From the NCBI GenBank assembly GCA_963727535.1, contig CAVSGR010000008.1, positions 248,001 to 312,000 of the forward strand: 64,000 nucleotides of DNA, written 5' to 3'. Positions within the stretch are counted from its first letter, which is position 1. Each line of letters begins with the position of its first letter. The position numbers and the translations under genes are program-made. The notes beneath the pieces are model-generated. The model did no database searches. It was not told where the DNA came from and worked only from the letters and a program-made list of their open reading frames with translations. This document shows, one piece after another, positions 19,108 through 27,424 of this stretch. The DNA comes from RBG-16-34-14 sp963727535. GTDB taxonomy: Bacteria; Bacteroidota; Ignavibacteria; Ignavibacteriales; Ignavibacteriaceae.

Positions 19108-20676
19108 TCAAACTTCTACAGATTTCTTGCGCTTAAACTGAATTGAATCCTTTTTCAACTCTTTCTTTAGCTTATCCATTTCCTTCTTAAATTTTCCCAT
19201 CTCTTCTTCAAATTCTTTCATCCTGTTTTGCAAATTCATCGGATTTCCAAAGAAAGTACTATCACCCCCAAAATTTTGATTAAACCATTCGGCTAAAGAA
19301 TCCTGGTTAAAAGGAAAAGTAAAGTTATTTTTAAAGTGCTGCATGTAAAGACGACCAAGCGAATCGGCATTAGAACCGTTTCCATAAAATTTAAATGACC
19401 TTATCGTATCGCCCGGGAAAACTTTTACATCATATTTAAACTTGCTGATATTTTTATTGAGCTTGGGAATTGTAAAAGAAAATGATCTTACTTGTCTTGT
19501 CGCTTCATTGATCATTGCCTCGAGGCTGTCCATATCCGGAAACTCTATCCTGGGAATAATAATATTATTAAGATGAACGCGACATAAATTAGAGTCAACA
19601 AAAATGTTTATATTTTTTTCACTCTTTGGAGCCTTTCTCAACCTGGCAATAGTACTGTCAAGTTTTAACCTTATAGTAGCTTCTTTCATTTCTACCCGGC
19701 TGTCTTTGTAATCTTCCATACTCTTCCGCATATCTTCTCTAAATTTATCCATATCTTTTTTGTATTCTTTTTTGTCGAACTTAAAAGTATCAACAAACAA
19801 AGAGTCTGGAGTAATAAAAATATACTCGTTATCATCAGCCGATTTAACACTGCTTACCATTCTCTCAACATCGGGAGTATCGAATTTAAAGAGAGTGGGC
19901 ATAACTTCGTTAATAGCCTTTACATTGGAAAGTTTTGCAAAGTTAAGTATATCAGCAGCAATCGCTTTACGGTAATTCCACAGGTTGTGATTTATTGCAA
20001 CTGTATTTTTATCATTTACAAGTACCTGGGATTGAAGCTGTTCTGCATAGTCGCTCATTATTGAATCGAACCTACTCTTTTGAGAATCATTCAAATCGAG
20101 AGTTTGAACAAACTTCTGAAAATTATCATTATTATTTTCCTCTCCGGCAGTTCTTATCTCAAAAAATTCTTTTCCGGAAGGATCAGAACCAAGTTGTAAA
20201 TACTGTCTCTTTGTATTATCGAGAGGAAGCTTATTATAAAAAGCAAAATTAAAAATGTCTTCGTTGTTAAGGTCGGCAGCGAAAAGAAGCGGTTTCAAAT
20301 TCTCTTTATAAAAGCCGGCTAAATTCGATTTCTGCTCTTCAACTATATTTTCTAAAAACCCGGGATTGAATTTTAAGATAAGCATAAGTGAAAGTGTAAG
20401 AGTAGCAATGCCTGTGACCGGCAGCCATTTTTTTATTCTTCTTTTGAAAGAACTTCCTTCAAGGACTGCAAAAAGTCTTGTTTCAAAGTAAGGAGATTCG
20501 GGAATCCTCTTGATTGAAGATGTTGTTAAATCTTTCAGTTGTTTAAGTTCAGCAAACTTCTTCTTAAGCTGGGGTGAAACGCTGATTTTCTCCTCGAGTA
20601 TGCGTACTTCTTCAGGAGACAGTTCATCATCTATATAAGCTGATAAAATTTCAATATCTTTATCTATATTCTTCAT
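19108..20676 (-). CDS. Putative membrane anti-sigma factor, 522 aa
   Basis: The first 60 residues (SAYIDDELSPEE) have the layout of anti-sigma N-terminal domains, but without the Cys/His zinc site of ZAS-type factors. One membrane helix at about 84-103 separates it from a long outer part of about 400 residues. That part has no recognised domain and ends in a Lys/Glu-rich coiled coil at about 480-518. The start overlaps the stop of the ECF sigma gene by four bases, the classic sigma/anti-sigma arrangement. The role is inferred from this coupling and topology. The large periplasmic region would be the sensor. Confidence 0.75.
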   Translation of the reverse strand: MKNIDKDIEILSAYIDDELSPEEVRILEEKISVSPQLKKKFAELKQLKDLTTSSIKRIPESPYFETRLFAVLEGSSFKRRIKKWLPVTGIATLTLSLMLILKFNPGFLENIVEEQKSNLAGFYKENLKPLLFAADLNNEDIFNFAFYNKLPLDNTKRQYLQLGSDPSGKEFFEIRTAGEENNNDNFQKFVQTLDLNDSQKSRFDSIMSDYAEQLQSQVLVNDKNTVAINHNLWNYRKAIAADILNFAKLSNVKAINEVMPTLFKFDTPDVERMVSSVKSADDNEYIFITPDSLFVDTFKFDKKEYKKDMDKFREDMRKSMEDYKDSRVEMKEATIRLKLDSTIARLRKAPKSEKNINIFVDSNLCRVHLNNIIIPRIEFPDMDSLEAMINEATRQVRSFSFTIPKLNKNISKFKYDVKVFPGDTIRSFKFYGNGSNADSLGRLYMQHFKNNFTFPFNQDSLAEWFNQNFGGDSTFFGNPMNLQNRMKEFEEEMGKFKKEMDKLKKELKKDSIQFKRKKSVEV

Positions 20677-21272
20677 GCCATTAAATCTCTTTCATAAGGC
20701 TTCAATATATTACGAAGGCTTTCTCTTGCTCTGAATATTCTCGATTTAACTGTTCCTATTTCGCATTGAACTGTTTCCGCAATTTCCTGGTAGCTGAATC
20801 CTTCGATATCTTTCAACAAAAGTGGTACCCGCAGTTTCTCCGGGAGTTTTGAAATAGCTTTTTGTACAATACCCGGAATGTCCATGTTTTCATTTATCTG
20901 GCTATATCCGTGAGCTTCATCATTATCATTTACCGGGGTAAATATATTCCTGATTTTCATTTTTCTCAGATGATCTCTGCATTTATTAATCGTGATCCTG
21001 TATAGCCATGTTGTAAACTGTGATTCGAACCGAAAATATTTCAGATTTTTGTAAACAGTGATAAAAACTTCCTGGGCAATATCATCGACCGAATTACTGT
21101 GGTTCATAGTCATGTAGATGATATTACGCACCTTTTCTTTGTGCCTGTAAACAAGCGTTCTAAAGGTTGATTCATCACCTTCAATGAACCTTTTGATCAA
21201 AGAAAAATCGTCATCTATTTCAAGAATTCTTGGAGACTGTTGCAATACTTTCTTTTTTCTTTTAATACTCAT
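20673..21272 (-). CDS. ECF (RpoE-type) RNA polymerase sigma factor, 199 aa
   Basis: Region 2 is visible at about residues 37-105, with DDIAQEVFITVYKNL and FTTWLYRITINKC. Region 4 spans about 140-190, with FSYQEIAETVQCEIGTVKSR as its helix-turn-helix. Regions 1 and 3 are absent, as in ECF factors. It is followed with a four-base overlap by the putative anti-sigma gene, so activity is presumably held back until an envelope signal arrives. Length and motifs are ordinary. Confidence 0.95.
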   Translation of the reverse strand: MSIKRKKKVLQQSPRILEIDDDFSLIKRFIEGDESTFRTLVYRHKEKVRNIIYMTMNHSNSVDDIAQEVFITVYKNLKYFRFESQFTTWLYRITINKCRDHLRKMKIRNIFTPVNDNDEAHGYSQINENMDIPGIVQKAISKLPEKLRVPLLLKDIEGFSYQEIAETVQCEIGTVKSRIFRARESLRNILKPYERDLMA

Positions 21273-21409
21273 TTTTTTAGACGAAATCCTAAAAATATTG
21301 TTCCATAAAAATCCTTACCAATATAAAACAACATCCTATCATATTCAGCGAAAAACTTGCTTTAATTTGTGCGTCTGATTAAATTGACCAAGAAATTTCA
21401 GGAGTTGTT

Positions 21410-21751
21410 ATGAAAATAAAAACCACGGAAAAATACGGAGCCGCAGTCATTGAATTAAAGGGAAATGTGATGGGCGGTGACGATACTAAAGATTTCAATG
21501 ATTTATTGCACAAATTAGTTGGAGAAAATAAGCTTAATATTGTAGTTGATTTAAGCGATGTTAAGTTTATGAACAGTTCGGGGCTCGGTATGTTGATCGG
21601 TGGATTAACGACAATGAAGAAATCCAACGGCAGCTTAAAGCTGGCTCGTGTGGGTGACAAAATTGAAAGCCTTCTGATTATAACCAAACTAATTACAATT
21701 TTTGAATCTCATGATACTGTGGAAGAGGCTGTAAACAGTTTCCCAAAGTAA
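21410..21751 (+). CDS. STAS-domain anti-anti-sigma factor, 113 aa
   Basis: This is a complete STAS protein with phosphoacceptor region VKFMNSSGLGMLIGG (Ser-Ser before Gly-Leu-Gly). It is preceded by a good ribosome site (CAGGAGTTGTT) and a plausible promoter, TTGCTT at 21357 with TAAATT 17 bases on. It diverges from the ECF sigma gene and is transcribed alone, ending at a clear terminator. It is a second potential client of the RsbW-like kinase and PP2C phosphatases encoded at 11755-18910, so partner switching here may have more than one branch. Confidence 0.93.
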   Translation: MKIKTTEKYGAAVIELKGNVMGGDDTKDFNDLLHKLVGENKLNIVVDLSDVKFMNSSGLGMLIGGLTTMKKSNGSLKLARVGDKIESLLIITKLITIFESHDTVEEAVNSFPK

Positions 21752-21777
21752 TATGAAAAATTTTAATTCAGAAAATG

Positions 21778-21812
21778 AAACTCCGGATTATATGAGTTCG
21801 GAGTTTTTATTT
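21778..21812 (+). terminator. Intrinsic terminator after the STAS gene
   Basis: The arms AAACTCCG (21778-21785) and CGGAGTTT (21799-21806) form a stem with a 13-base loop, followed by a T-rich stretch. It begins 26 bp after the STAS stop and insulates it from purA. Confidence 0.8.
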
Positions 21813-21848
21813 TGTCCAAAATCTTCTAATCACATTTCTTAAATATCA

Positions 21849-23121
21849 ATGAAAGTTACAGTTTTAGTTGGAAGTCAATGGGGCGACGAAGGAAAAGGTA
21901 AAATCGTTGACCTGTTAAGTGAAAAATATGATATTGTTACAAGATACCAGGGTGGAGCTAATGCGGGCCATACTGTTGTTATAGCAGACAAGCAATATAT
22001 ATTACATTTAATTCCTTCAGGTATTCTCAGGGAAAAGGTTATCTGCGTTATTGGTAATGGTGTTGTCATAGATCCTACTGCACTACTTGAGGAAATTGCT
22101 CTGCTTGAAAGAAACAATATTAAAGTTGACGGCAGATTGTTTATCAGCCAAAATGCTCATCTAATAATGCCTTATCATAAGCTCCTTGATACAATAAGTG
22201 AAAGCGGCGATAATAAAATCGGAACAACTGGAAGAGGAATTGGACCTTGTTATATAGATAAGTATGCAAGGAAAGGAATAAAGATAGTAGATCTTTTAAA
22301 TAAAAAATCTCTTGAAGAAAAGATCAGGAAAAACCTCGAGGAGAAAAATAATCTTCTTAAAAAAGTATATGAACATGAAGAACTCGATGTTGAAGAAATA
22401 ATTAAGCAATATCTGGAGTTTGATAAAACTATTGACAAATACATTAAAGATGTTCCAAGTTTTTTAAATCAATCTATTTCAGATGGGAAATCAATATTGC
22501 TTGAGGGAGCCCAGGGAGCACTACTTGATGTAGATTTTGGAACTTATCCTTTCGTAACTTCATCAAGTCCAACCTCAGGCGGTGCTTGCACAGGGACAGG
22601 AATTCCTCCGAATAAGATAACAGATGTTATTGGAATTGTTAAAGCATATACTACTCGTGTTGGCAACGGTCCTTTCCCAACAGAACTTTTAGATGACGAT
22701 GGAAATAAGCTTCGTGAAACAGGGGCTGAATATGGAGCAACAACTGGAAGACCAAGAAGATGCGGCTGGTTTGATGCATTTCTTGTACGATACTCTGCAA
22801 TGATAAATGGAATCGATATCTGTAGCAATTACAAAGTTAGATGTACTAAGTAAAATGGATGAAATAAAGGTTTGTGTTGGTTACTCAATTAATGGAAAAA
22901 CATTAAAAGCATTTCCAACAGATGCAGACAGGCTTTCCCATGTTAAACCTGTTTATAAAACTTTGCCAGGTTGGAAAGAAGACATTTCTAATTGCAGAAG
23001 TTTTGCTGAACTTCCCTCAAAAACTAAGGAGTATCTGAATTTTATTTCAGAATCAGCAGGATTTAAGATAGGTATTGTATCGGTTGGTCCCAAACGGGCG
23101 CAGACTTTTTTTGTAAACTGA
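21849..23121 (+). CDS. purA: Adenylosuccinate synthetase, frameshifted as read
   Basis: PurA condenses IMP and aspartate using GTP, the first step toward AMP. The N-terminal VGSQWGDEGKGK loop and the NAGHTVV segment are diagnostic. The first frame stops at 22853 after RYSAMINGID, while the expected continuation (SVAITKLDVLSKMDEIKVC) lies in the next frame from 22819. Dropping the A at 22818 gives 423 residues, the normal PurA length, with the C-terminal GIVSVGPKR intact. Since purA is normally single-copy and needed for adenine synthesis, a one-base sequence error is much likelier than a true lesion. A histidine kinase follows on the same strand. Confidence 0.93.
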
Positions 23122-23229
23122 AAATCTTAAATTGAAAAGTTGATAATATTGACTGGATTTTTTCATCTAAAAAAAGAAAGTTAATTAAATCGTTATAATG
23201 AATTTGTTAATTCAACAGAGTGATTTAAG

Positions 23230-24438
23230 ATGAAAATGTCCGGCGGTCCCGCCTCACTTAATTTAAAAATTACACTTTTAATACTCGCAATTTTAATTGC
23301 ACTTGCTACTTTGTTCTATACACAGAATTTGATTGAGCAGCTTCAGGAAAAAGAAAGACAGATAGTAGAGTTATATGCAAAAGGAATTGAATATGTTGCT
23401 AATACTTCTTCTATGGATGTAGATATAACATTTCTCTTTGATAATATAATAAAGCCGATCGATTTTCCCCTGATTCTTACGGGTCCTGATGATAAAGTTA
23501 ATCTCGAGAACAGAACCGATGTGCGGAACATACCTTATGACACGACTCAGTCAAAAGAGTATTTGGTCTCATTTTTTGACAAAAAAGTTTTGGAAATGGA
23601 TAAACAGCACAGCCCGATTTCCGTTATTTACCAGGATACTCTTGTGTTAACAAAAATTCATTATGGAGACTCAGACTTAATTACTCAACTTAAATTTTAT
23701 CCTTACGTACAAATAATAATTGCGGCTTTGTTTATTGTACTTGGTTATATAGGTTTCAGCAATGTAAAAAGAAGCGAACAAAGTAATATCTGGGTTGGAA
23801 TGGCTAAAGAAACTGCACATCAGTTTGGTACTCCAATCTCGAGCCTGATGGGATGGCTGGAAATGCTTAAGCTTCATTATTCTGATCCCGATAAAGTGCT
23901 GGATATTTCAGAAGAAATTACCAACGACGTAGAAAAGTTAAATAGAATTACATATAGGTTTTCTAAGATTGGTTCGACTCCGGAGCTTAAAAATAAATTG
24001 GTGCTTGATGAAATAAGGAAAGTAACCGACTACTTTCAAAGAAGGCTTCCACAATCTGGAAAAAGTGTTGAATTGAAAGTAGATGGTGACCGAGATGCCG
24101 CAGCACAACTTAATTCAGAACTTTTCGGATGGGTAATAGAAAATCTTGTAAAGAATGCTCTCGATGCAATTGATCATAAAGAAGGAAAGATTAACATTTC
24201 AGTTTCTAAGGGAAATAAGACAATTGAAATCGATGTTTCGGATAACGGTAAAGGTATTGAAATGAAGAGAAGAAAAGATGTATTCCGTCCTGGTTACAGC
24301 ACAAAGAGAAGGGGCTGGGGACTCGGGTTGAGTCTTTCAAAAAGAATTATTGAGGGTTACCACAAAGGGAAAATTTTTGTGAAGAATTCCTCCCAGGGAG
24401 AAGGCACAACATTTAAAATCATTCTCAAAAAAGCCTGA
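23230..24438 (+). CDS. Sensor histidine kinase, 402 aa
   Basis: This is a membrane-bound histidine kinase. Helices lie at about 12-32 and 159-177, with a roughly 125-residue outer sensing region between them that I cannot assign. The phosphoacceptor is His197 in KETAHQFGTPISSL, followed by ATPase motifs ENLVKNALDAID (N box), VSDNGKGIE (G1) and RGWGLGLSLSKR (G2). No response regulator gene is adjacent, so it is an orphan here. A hairpin terminator follows about 240 bp downstream. Confidence 0.93.
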   Translation: MKMSGGPASLNLKITLLILAILIALATLFYTQNLIEQLQEKERQIVELYAKGIEYVANTSSMDVDITFLFDNIIKPIDFPLILTGPDDKVNLENRTDVRNIPYDTTQSKEYLVSFFDKKVLEMDKQHSPISVIYQDTLVLTKIHYGDSDLITQLKFYPYVQIIIAALFIVLGYIGFSNVKRSEQSNIWVGMAKETAHQFGTPISSLMGWLEMLKLHYSDPDKVLDISEEITNDVEKLNRITYRFSKIGSTPELKNKLVLDEIRKVTDYFQRRLPQSGKSVELKVDGDRDAAAQLNSELFGWVIENLVKNALDAIDHKEGKINISVSKGNKTIEIDVSDNGKGIEMKRRKDVFRPGYSTKRRGWGLGLSLSKRIIEGYHKGKIFVKNSSQGEGTTFKIILKKA

Positions 24439-24462
24439 AGCTTTTAATTCAATTCACTTAAG

Positions 24463-24651
24463 CTAAAACACTCCATCATATATTATCATCTCAAAAAGAG
24501 ATTTTGTAAATACTTCCGGTAAATAAGTTATTTCAGTTGAAGTATTTACTCCAAAAACTTCAAATAATCTAGTTATTTCTACAGGGCGATAAACAAATCT
24601 GTGGCACTCTATTAGATAAATAAAGGACAGAGTAGAAATAAATTTAAGCAT
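24463..24651 (-). CDS. Possible small protein with strong ribosome site, 62 aa
   Basis: The ATG at 24651 is preceded by GGAGGG at ideal distance, unusually strong for this AT-rich genome. The product starts MLKFISTLSFIYLIE, a hydrophobic start that could be a signal peptide or a short membrane helix, and the rest is unrecognised. A hairpin sits just upstream on the same strand. The same hairpin, ribosome site and MLK start recur at 24812-24877, which is why I believe this may be translated. The hairpin can also be read as a terminator on the other strand, so the small gene remains uncertain. Confidence 0.4.
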   Translation of the reverse strand: MLKFISTLSFIYLIECHRFVYRPVEITRLFEVFGVNTSTEITYLPEVFTKSLFEMIIYDGVF

Positions 24652-24710
24652 AGCACCCTCCAAAATGACACACAAACTGTCGAGTCTTTGCCCTCACGGC
24701 TCGACAGTTT
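24643..24710. repeat. Copy 1 of a duplicated hairpin/ribosome-site element
   Basis: The unit reads TTTAAGCATAGCACC(C)TCC, then an ATGAC segment, then a hairpin with ACTGTCG in its left arm (plus-strand order). A second copy lies 169 bp on. On the minus strand it becomes hairpin, GGAGG, TGCT, ATG, CTTAAA. The conservation of both the ribosome site and start codon argues that the minus strand is the functional reading. Confidence 0.6.
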
Positions 24711-24714
24711 TCCT
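24674..24714 (+). terminator. Hairpin terminator downstream of the histidine kinase
   Basis: AAACTGTCGAG (24674-24684) pairs perfectly with CTCGACAGTTT (24700-24710). The loop is 15 bases and a pyrimidine-rich tail follows. As a plus-strand terminator it would end the purA-kinase transcript, though it lies about 235 bp beyond the kinase stop. Confidence 0.6.
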
Positions 24715-24811
24715 CTTTTAAACCGAATCAAAAAATCATTTTCAGAAAAGTTGTAAGCACTAAAAAAGCAATTGGTAGTGGTATGGTAATTGTCAATTAT
24801 ATTGAAAAGTT

Positions 24812-24877
24812 TTTAAGCATAGCACCTCCTGAAGATGACGTACAAGACTGTCGGATTATTTACAATCCGGCAGTTTT
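24812..24877. repeat. Copy 2 of the duplicated hairpin/ribosome-site element
   Basis: This has the same order as copy 1: TTTAAGCATAGCACCTCC, a GATGACGTAC segment, then a hairpin. On the minus strand AGGAGG precedes ATG (start 24820), but that frame stops after seven codons. It could be a leader peptide, a decayed small gene, or one broken by an indel. Confidence 0.6.
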
Positions 24878-24881
24878 GTTT
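24847..24881 (+). terminator. Second hairpin with T-tail, before the aroB end
   Basis: ACTGTCGGATT (24847-24857) pairs with AATCCGGCAGT (24864-24874), with one G-T pair and a six-base loop, followed by TTTGTTTT. It lies six bases from the aroB stop. For the leftward aroB transcript the tail after the hairpin is not T-rich, so it fits the plus strand better. Confidence 0.55.
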
Positions 24882-24886
24882 TAAAG

Positions 24887-25978
24887 CTATTTTAATGTTT
24901 GGCGGGTCTTCTCAATTGCATATAAGATATCTTCTTTTCTCGCACCTATATCTGTAAGTATTTTCCCGATACCGGATAATAAAATAAACCTGATCTGTCC
25001 TTCCCTGTTCTTTTTATCTCCTTCCATAAAATCAATGATTGAGTCAAAATCATTCGATAAAAAATTACCAGGCAATTTAACTTTTAATGGAAGCTCAATT
25101 AATTTTTCTAAATCTTTTCCCGGAAGTAAGTCCTTTTTATTTGAAAGATATAAAGCAGAAATAATTCCTGCTATGACAGCCTCTCCATGTTTCAATTTCA
25201 GATTCGCCTGGCTTTCATACGCATGTGCAAAAGTATGACCGAAATTCAATATTTTTCTTAGCCCGCCTTCCTTCTCATCTTTCCCTACTACAGAGCCTTT
25301 AAATAAAACAGATTCGTAGATAAGCTTGGTCAAAACATTCGGATCGAAAGAATAGATCTTATCAAAATTTTGATTTATATAATTGTAGAAATTCTTATTA
25401 GTTAAAAAAGCATATTTGATTAATTCTCCCACACCGGAGTTTATCTCTTTTACAGGCAGGCTTGTTAAAAATTTTGTCTCAATTAAGACAAGCTCAGGCT
25501 GATAAAAAGCACCAATGATATTTTTAAGCTTGTTAAAATTTATTCCGGTTTTACCTCCTATCGCGCTATCCGAAGCTGAAATAATCGTAGTAGGAATATG
25601 AACTAACTGAATACCTCTCATATATGATGCAGCGGCGTATCCTGAAAGATCCCCCGTAACGCCACCACCTATTGCTACCAGGAGTGTGTCTCTGCCAAAC
25701 TTTTTTCCAATAAGAGATGAAAAAATTTTCGTCAGTTGCTCAAAAGATTTAGAGCCTTCGCCAGAATCAAGTTTATGAAAATGAATTTTTGAACTATAGT
25801 CCTTAAAAGCACTCTTAATATTTTTTTTATAAATCTTATTAACATTTTCATCAACAACAACGAAAACGTTTTTATTTAGTCCCATGTCTTCTATCAGATC
25901 AGGCAATGTATTTAAAATTGAATTCCCTATAAATACAGGATATGTTTTGTCTTTGGTATGAACGCTTATTTTTTTCAA
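24887..25978 (-). CDS. aroB: 3-dehydroquinate synthase
   Basis: AroB cyclises DAHP to 3-dehydroquinate in the shikimate pathway, using NAD+ and a metal ion. The signature GGGVTGDLSGYAAASY, then the HIPTTIISASDSAIGGKTGIN region and the metal-binding helix with LNFGHTFAHAYE, are all present. At 363 residues it has normal length. It follows aroK after 21 bp, so the two shikimate steps are co-transcribed. The last codons run close to a hairpin on the other strand. Confidence 0.97.
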   Translation of the reverse strand: MKKISVHTKDKTYPVFIGNSILNTLPDLIEDMGLNKNVFVVVDENVNKIYKKNIKSAFKDYSSKIHFHKLDSGEGSKSFEQLTKIFSSLIGKKFGRDTLLVAIGGGVTGDLSGYAAASYMRGIQLVHIPTTIISASDSAIGGKTGINFNKLKNIIGAFYQPELVLIETKFLTSLPVKEINSGVGELIKYAFLTNKNFYNYINQNFDKIYSFDPNVLTKLIYESVLFKGSVVGKDEKEGGLRKILNFGHTFAHAYESQANLKLKHGEAVIAGIISALYLSNKKDLLPGKDLEKLIELPLKVKLPGNFLSNDFDSIIDFMEGDKKNREGQIRFILLSGIGKILTDIGARKEDILYAIEKTRQTLK

Positions 25979-25999
25979 TTTTTTCTCTTTTTTTTATAA

Positions 26000-26536
26000 T
26001 CACACTTGTGAAATTATTTTTACAATTTTGTCAACAGTTTTTCCCAATGAATTGTTATCTGTATCAATAGTATAATCAGCTTGCTCATAATATTTCGTTC
26101 TTGTGTCCATTAATTTATTTATCCTGTTAGTCATCTCTTCCCTGCTCAAACTTTCCGAATCACTTTTTGTTAAGGCAGGTCTGTCTTTTTTATACTTTAG
26201 TCTATGATAAACTGTGTCGAGAGAAACCTTCAGGTAAATAATTTTTCCTGTTTTTTTCAGAATCTCTAGATTTTCTTTATTGGCAATAGTCCCGCCTCCT
26301 AATGAAATAATAACATTTTTTGATTCTGAGATTTCTCTGAGAGTTTCTGTTTCAATCTTCCTGAAATGACTTTCTCCTTCCTGCTCAAATATTTCTCTTA
26401 TCTTCTTCCCTGTTTTATTTTCTATTAATTTATCAAGATCGAAAAAATCCCAGCCAAGTGTATTTGCCAGAATTGGTCCGATAGTACTCTTGCCCGAACC
26501 CATAAAACCTGTAAGATATATTGTATTCTTCATCAA
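26000..26536 (-). CDS. aroK: Shikimate kinase
   Basis: This enzyme phosphorylates shikimate with ATP. The P-loop is GFMGSGKST near residue 10, followed by FFDLDKLIE (substrate-site Asp), FRKIETE (substrate Arg) and SLGGGTI. The adenine lid contains YKKDRPAL. Length (178 residues) is ordinary. It sits immediately upstream of aroB in a two-gene unit. Confidence 0.96.
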   Translation of the reverse strand: MMKNTIYLTGFMGSGKSTIGPILANTLGWDFFDLDKLIENKTGKKIREIFEQEGESHFRKIETETLREISESKNVIISLGGGTIANKENLEILKKTGKIIYLKVSLDTVYHRLKYKKDRPALTKSDSESLSREEMTNRINKLMDTRTKYYEQADYTIDTDNNSLGKTVDKIVKIISQV

Positions 26537-26598
26537 ATTAAAAGCTTTAGGAAAATTAAACGTTTGAACGATAAAAATAAACTTTGAAATGCTTTTGA

Positions 26599-27318
26599 TC
26601 AGAAGTTTATTGCTGCCCCGAGAATAAAAGTAACTCCATCTACATTAATTTTCGAATCAAAAACTTCCTGTGAAAGATGCACTGTAGAGCCCTCGTAGTT
26701 TACCGCTTCTTTTGTGTATTTGTTTTTGAGACTAAACTGCGGATCCCTAAACTTCATTTCTGTTCTTATTGCAATATTGGGTCTTAAAAGATATTCCATT
26801 GATACAGAAACCTGGATACCGTAAGCTGCTTTCCTTTCAACATTCTCGATTTCTGCATCTCCAATCTTCCTGATATGCTCTCCGAAATAGTAACCTCCAC
26901 CGCCGCCCATAAGAAACTTAAATCTCTCTGTAGAAAAGGGCATTATGTAATAAAGACTTAACTCAATCGGGACCAGGTTAAAACCGTCTTCTACGTTTAT
27001 TAATGCAACTGAAGAGCCCGAAAACACTCTCAGGTTTGGTCCCACTTCAGTTTTTCTCATCCTCTCAATATTTAATCCGATAATTAAAGGATCCGTAAGC
27101 CTATAACGTATATCGAGAGCAGGACTAAAAATGTCTTCAAGAAGAAAGTACTGGTTTTGAAGTGTAATATCAGAAGAATTAGGATTTAAATAAACTCTTG
27201 CTGTTGTGGTGTAAACGGCATTAATTCCAACGCTAAACTTATTTCCGTTAAATTGAGCAATGGAAAAGGAATTAAAAAGAAAAAATAATAGTAAACAAGA
27301 TTTCAGACTTTTACTCAT
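26599..27318 (-). CDS. Outer-membrane beta-barrel protein, 239 aa
   Basis: It has a signal peptide of about 22 residues (CLLLFFLFNSFSIAQ) and alternating polar/hydrophobic strands ending in an aromatic C-terminus (FILGAAINF), as in small outer-membrane barrels. I chose the ATG at 27318 because CAGGAAAT precedes it and the signal peptide starts there; an in-frame TTG at 27345 would add nine residues. No specific function is recognised. It stands downstream of the terminator that ends the foldase gene and 60 bp upstream of aroK. Confidence 0.8.
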   Translation of the reverse strand: MSKSLKSCLLLFFLFNSFSIAQFNGNKFSVGINAVYTTTARVYLNPNSSDITLQNQYFLLEDIFSPALDIRYRLTDPLIIGLNIERMRKTEVGPNLRVFSGSSVALINVEDGFNLVPIELSLYYIMPFSTERFKFLMGGGGGYYFGEHIRKIGDAEIENVERKAAYGIQVSVSMEYLLRPNIAIRTEMKFRDPQFSLKNKYTKEAVNYEGSTVHLSQEVFDSKINVDGVTFILGAAINF

Positions 27319-27370
27319 ATTTCCTGATTTGTATCTGTTAAGCAATTTTACGATTTCTTTTTAAAAGAAA

Positions 27371-27404
27371 ATCCCCAAAAATTACCTTATGAATCTTTGG
27401 GGAT
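27371..27404 (-). terminator. Intrinsic terminator after the PpiD-like gene
   Basis: On the minus strand the two nine-base arms ATCCCCAAA and TTTGGGGAT (27404 down to 27371) form a stem with a 16-base loop, followed by TTTCTTTT. It lies 20 bp past the foldase stop at 27425. Confidence 0.85.
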
Positions 27405-27424
27405 CGTTTCTAAATTGCTATTTT

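Noticed and set aside
24820..24840. Seven-codon frame after the strong ribosome site in the second hairpin element, as a gene
   Set aside because: Too short to call as a coding gene; kept only as part of the repeated element and a possible leader peptide.
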